A DNA stretch of 64,000 nt, taken from NCBI RefSeq assembly GCF_014385195.1, contig NZ_JACRTG010000029.1, positions 1 to 64,000 on the forward strand, in the 5' to 3' direction. The position numbers and the translations under genes were made by a program. Numbering within the stretch: position 1 is the stretch's first letter; the number at the start of each line of letters is the position of its first letter. This document shows positions 61,627 through 64,000 of this stretch, one piece after another. The stretch is from Paratissierella segnis (GTDB lineage Bacteria; Bacillota; Clostridia; Tissierellales; Tissierellaceae). Under the pieces are notes generated by a model. The model did not search any database. It was not told the DNA's origin and saw only the letters and a list, made by a program, of their open reading frames with translations.

Positions 61627-64000
61627 TTATATTGAACAAGGACTATAACCGCAATCTTGGCATTCAGCACAGCCGCCGGAGTGGTTTAACTTCCCTCCGC
61701 ACATTGGGCATGTATCCGGGTCTTCCTTCAACTGTTCCGCTGCTAATTGGTCAATTTCTCTCTGCAATTCATCAATTTTGTCAAGTCTACTGGTCTTATC
61801 CTTATTGGTAATGAGTATCCCACTTCTTGCACATCCGTCACGATAGATCGTTATACCCTTCAAGCCCTTCTCCCAAGCATAAATATACAAATCCTCTACT
61901 TCTTCAATTGTAAATTCATTTGGTACATTTACTGTCGAAGAAATACTTGCATCTATATATTGCTGCCATGTTGATTGTACTTCAATTCTATCTTTGTAAT
62001 TTAAATTTGTAGTCGTCACTATGAATTCAGGCAAATCTTCTTCCCTATATATTGCGTTTAAGTCCATATATTCCTTTACAATTGGAGTAAATACCTTATA
62101 ATAGGTGTCCTCATGGTGCAAAGATTCCGACTTTCTGGTATAACTTACTTGAAATATCGGCTCTACACCATTGCTGCAGCCGATAAGGGTTGAAATGCTC
62201 CCTGTAGGAGGAATAGTTAACAATTGGCTGTTTCTAAGTCCATATTCCTTAATCAATTCCAACACATCGCTGTCTGCATTTGATAACAAAAATGGAGAAT
62301 TTAAGATCGCATCAGCGTTATATCTTGGGAATGGTCCATCTTTTTTTGCAAGCATTGCAGATTGCCTTAATGCTTCATTTATCATTGTTCTTCCAATTTG
62401 ATGAATAATATTTATTGACTCGCTGCTCCCATATTTTATGCCAAGCTTTATAAACATATCTGCAAGTCCCATTATTCCCAGACCTATCTGTCTTAAATCA
62501 TAAGACATCTGCCTTTGTTCAGGTATAGGATGCATTTTCATATTTTCATCAAGGACTTCATTTAAAAACATAATACCATTTCTGACCATTTCCGAGAACT
62601 TTTCAAATTCAAATCTGGCATACTTTGTAAATGGATTTTTAACAAACTCGCTTAAATTGATTGAGGCTAAATTGCAACTGCCAAAGGCAGGTAATGTTTC
62701 TTCTGCACATGGATTGACCCCTGCAAATTCAAAACTCTTATCTTCACTCATTAAATGCCATGAATTGATTTTATCTGTATAAAGTATCCCGGGCTCCGCC
62801 ATATCCCAATTGTTTTTTGCAAGTTTTCTAAATAAATCTTTAGCCCTGATTTTTTTGCTTATCTCTTCGCCGGTCGCTTCAACTTTAAAATATAATTCAT
62901 ATTCCTCATCATTTTTTACTGCTTCCATAAACTTATCATCTATATTAACAGAAATATTGGCATAAGTTATCTTTGATAAGTCGTTTTTAACATCTATAAA
63001 GTCCCCTATATCCGGATGATTGACATCCATATTGAGCATCAAAGCACCACGTCTGCCTCTCATTCCGATAAGTCCTGTTACCAAGGAATATAAATCCATA
63101 AATGATACGGCTCCTGTAGTTGTACTCGCTGCATTGTTGACCCTAGCTCCCCTTGGTCTTAGCTTTGATAGGGTTAGACCGCAGCCACCACCGTAAGAGT
63201 ATGTCCTTGCAAGATATTTTGCAGTATCAAATATTGATTCGATATTATCTTCAACTTTTGGCATCACATAACAATTATGAACTACCAATCCATTAACCGT
63301 ATAGCTGTTTGAGTTTTCCACTGATAAATTGTAGACCTTAGTTTTTACATTTTCAATTATTTCAGTATACTCAACCCTCGTATATACTTCTCCATCCATT
63401 GATAAATACTTAGTAGATCCTTTCAAATCATTATTCAATATATGATTTACTCTATTATCGCTATATGACTTTTCCATTAACCCTATGAGTTTCTCCTTAG
63501 AGAAAGGTGTGGAAATATGGAGTTTATAAGCTGTATATATTCTGGTTTCATTGGATAAAGATTGTTTGATCTTCTGCGGTTTTCTTACAATAACACCATT
63601 TAGCATCAATGTTTCCCTAATATCATATAATAGCTTTTCATTATTCATTACCAATTTTATAGCGCCTGTTTTTAATATACAGCCGTCTGAATCCAATATC
63701 CCAAGCACTAAATCCAAACTTCCGATTAACTCCTTTGGTATCCTCTTATTACTTCCGTTAGTTCCAAAATACTTAGCAACAAATTCAGCTAAAAATGGAT
63801 TCTCAATCCTTAATATGAGAGTGTTTTGTTCAATATTTTCAGTAACCAGAGGCTCATATTTTAAGTTCTCTATAATTATATTTCTGCATCTATCAAATGC
63901 TTCTCTTTCATTATTTGAATTAAAAACTATCTGAAAGATACTATGATTTCTCTTTCCTCGTCTTCTGGTTATACTTCCATCACCAATCCATCTTCCAAAT
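61627..64000 (-). CDS. nrdJ: B12-dependent ribonucleotide reductase with intein, partial
   Basis: Class II reductase of ribonucleotides, cobalamin-dependent; the 5-prime part is cut off by the window edge. Codons before 63274 belong to an intein (see the separate entry). The C-extein starts at Cys codon 63273-63271 with CYVMPKVEDNIES, then SYGGGCGLTLSKLRPRG, active-site NPCAEETLPAFGSCNL, and TIPPTGSISTLIGCS. The C-terminal CPMCGGKLNHSGGCAE and CQDCGYSPC are the Cys-rich tail of NrdJ. A M codon at 63717 would start inside the intein and is not the real start, since the frame stays open to 64000. The terminator follows. Confidence 0.92.
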   Translation of the reverse strand, partial: FGRWIGDGSITRRRGKRNHSIFQIVFNSNNEREAFDRCRNIIIENLKYEPLVTENIEQNTLILRIENPFLAEFVAKYFGTNGSNKRIPKELIGSLDLVLGILDSDGCILKTGAIKLVMNNEKLLYDIRETLMLNGVIVRKPQKIKQSLSNETRIYTAYKLHISTPFSKEKLIGLMEKSYSDNRVNHILNNDLKGSTKYLSMDGEVYTRVEYTEIIENVKTKVYNLSVENSNSYTVNGLVVHNCYVMPKVEDNIESIFDTAKYLARTYSYGGGCGLTLSKLRPRGARVNNAASTTTGAVSFMDLYSLVTGLIGMRGRRGALMLNMDVNHPDIGDFIDVKNDLSKITYANISVNIDDKFMEAVKNDEEYELYFKVEATGEEISKKIRAKDLFRKLAKNNWDMAEPGILYTDKINSWHLMSEDKSFEFAGVNPCAEETLPAFGSCNLASINLSEFVKNPFTKYARFEFEKFSEMVRNGIMFLNEVLDENMKMHPIPEQRQMSYDLRQIGLGIMGLADMFIKLGIKYGSSESINIIHQIGRTMINEALRQSAMLAKKDGPFPRYNADAILNSPFLLSNADSDVLELIKEYGLRNSQLLTIPPTGSISTLIGCSNGVEPIFQVSYTRKSESLHHEDTYYKVFTPIVKEYMDLNAIYREEDLPEFIVTTTNLNYKDRIEVQSTWQQYIDASISSTVNVPNEFTIEEVEDLYIYAWEKGLKGITIYRDGCARSGILITNKDKTSRLDKIDELQREIDQLAAEQLKEDPDTCPMCGGKLNHSGGCAECQDCGYSPCSI
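63274..64000 (-). other. Intein in nrdJ with LAGLIDADG endonuclease domain, partial
   Basis: In the same frame as nrdJ. The first endonuclease motif, GRWIGDGSI, lies near 63997-63971 and the second, VLGILDSDGCI, at 63708-63676. The intein ends in VYNLSVENSNSYTVNG and then LVVHN, followed by Cys (+1). The terminal His-Asn and the +1 Cys are the expected residues for splicing. Blocks F and G are clear; the N-terminal splicing blocks lie outside the window. The homing endonuclease motifs keep their acidic residues, so the element may be active. Confidence 0.88.

Noticed and set aside
61627..63717. Separate LAGLIDADG protein starting at 63717
   Set aside because: The frame stays open to the window edge and fuses to NrdJ; the His-Asn-Cys junction shows an intein inside nrdJ.
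1..64000. T-box leaders, riboswitches, tRNA and rRNA genes
   Set aside because: No T-box core, known riboswitch core, tRNA cloverleaf with CCA end or rRNA segment was recognised in the intergenic regions.

Overview
The window looks like a chromosomal segment of a low-GC, anaerobic, amino-acid-fermenting member of the Bacillota (Clostridia or Tissierellia type). This is inferred from AT-rich sequence, strong AGGAGG ribosome sites, frequent TTG starts, a PPi-dependent phosphofructokinase, two lysine-fermentation genes (kce, kal), a four-subunit ferredoxin-linked 2-oxoacid oxidoreductase with phosphate butyryltransferase and butyrate kinase, and a B12-type ribonucleotide reductase carrying an intein. 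No rRNA, tRNA, CRISPR array or complete insertion sequence was recognised. The species cannot be named from the sequence.

Layout. 0.3-14.2 kb, minus strand: housekeeping block (wecB, tagO, upp, rpiB, ywlE, Sua5/tsaC, prfA, prmC, yqhQ, rpmE, rho, fba), then kce, kal and an ATP-grasp ligase. A plus-strand PPi-PFK follows. 15.7-21.5 kb: galactitol-type PTS operon 1 (IIA, iron alcohol dehydrogenase, IIB, IIC, class II aldolase, a triosephosphate-isomerase homologue and YjbQ), divergent from an XRE regulator. 22.5-28.6 kb: an AddA/AddB-like helicase-nuclease pair. 28.9-33.0 kb, plus strand: an ABC ATPase, a membrane-anchored protein with CARDB-like repeats and a MacB/FtsX-type permease. 33.1-42.1 kb: galactitol-type PTS operon 2 (mannose-6-phosphate isomerase, IIB, IIC, a dehydrogenase remnant, a second isomerase-like gene interrupted by one in-frame TGA, an MtlD-like dehydrogenase, IIA, GNAT, PRD regulator). 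42.3-48.2 kb: SLH protein, pyrG, a small SLH protein, ald. 48.3-61.5 kb: a 14-gene minus-strand operon from an IclR regulator through ferredoxin oxidoreductase, Ptb-Buk, a hydantoinase/racemase/carbamoylase trio, an IlvD/EDD dehydratase, a LarA-like protein and a split UxaA dehydratase. 61.6 kb to the right edge: nrdJ with its intein, running off the window.

How genes may work together. The 14-gene operon reads as one catabolic route: ring opening and decarbamoylation, epimerisation and dehydration of a hydroxy acid to a 2-oxoacid, ferredoxin-linked oxidation to an acyl-CoA, and ATP formation through acyl phosphate. The substrate is unknown and the route is an inference. The two PTS operons appear to import and phosphorylate different polyols or sugars.

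Most notable anomalies: the CTP synthase has Ala in place of the catalytic glutaminase Cys; an isomerase-like gene is interrupted by a single in-frame TGA; a 42-codon dehydrogenase remnant lies in PTS operon 2; an intein sits directly before a probable active-site Cys of NrdJ; and gene ends are repeatedly occupied by related intergenic repeats, some of which supply the stop codons.
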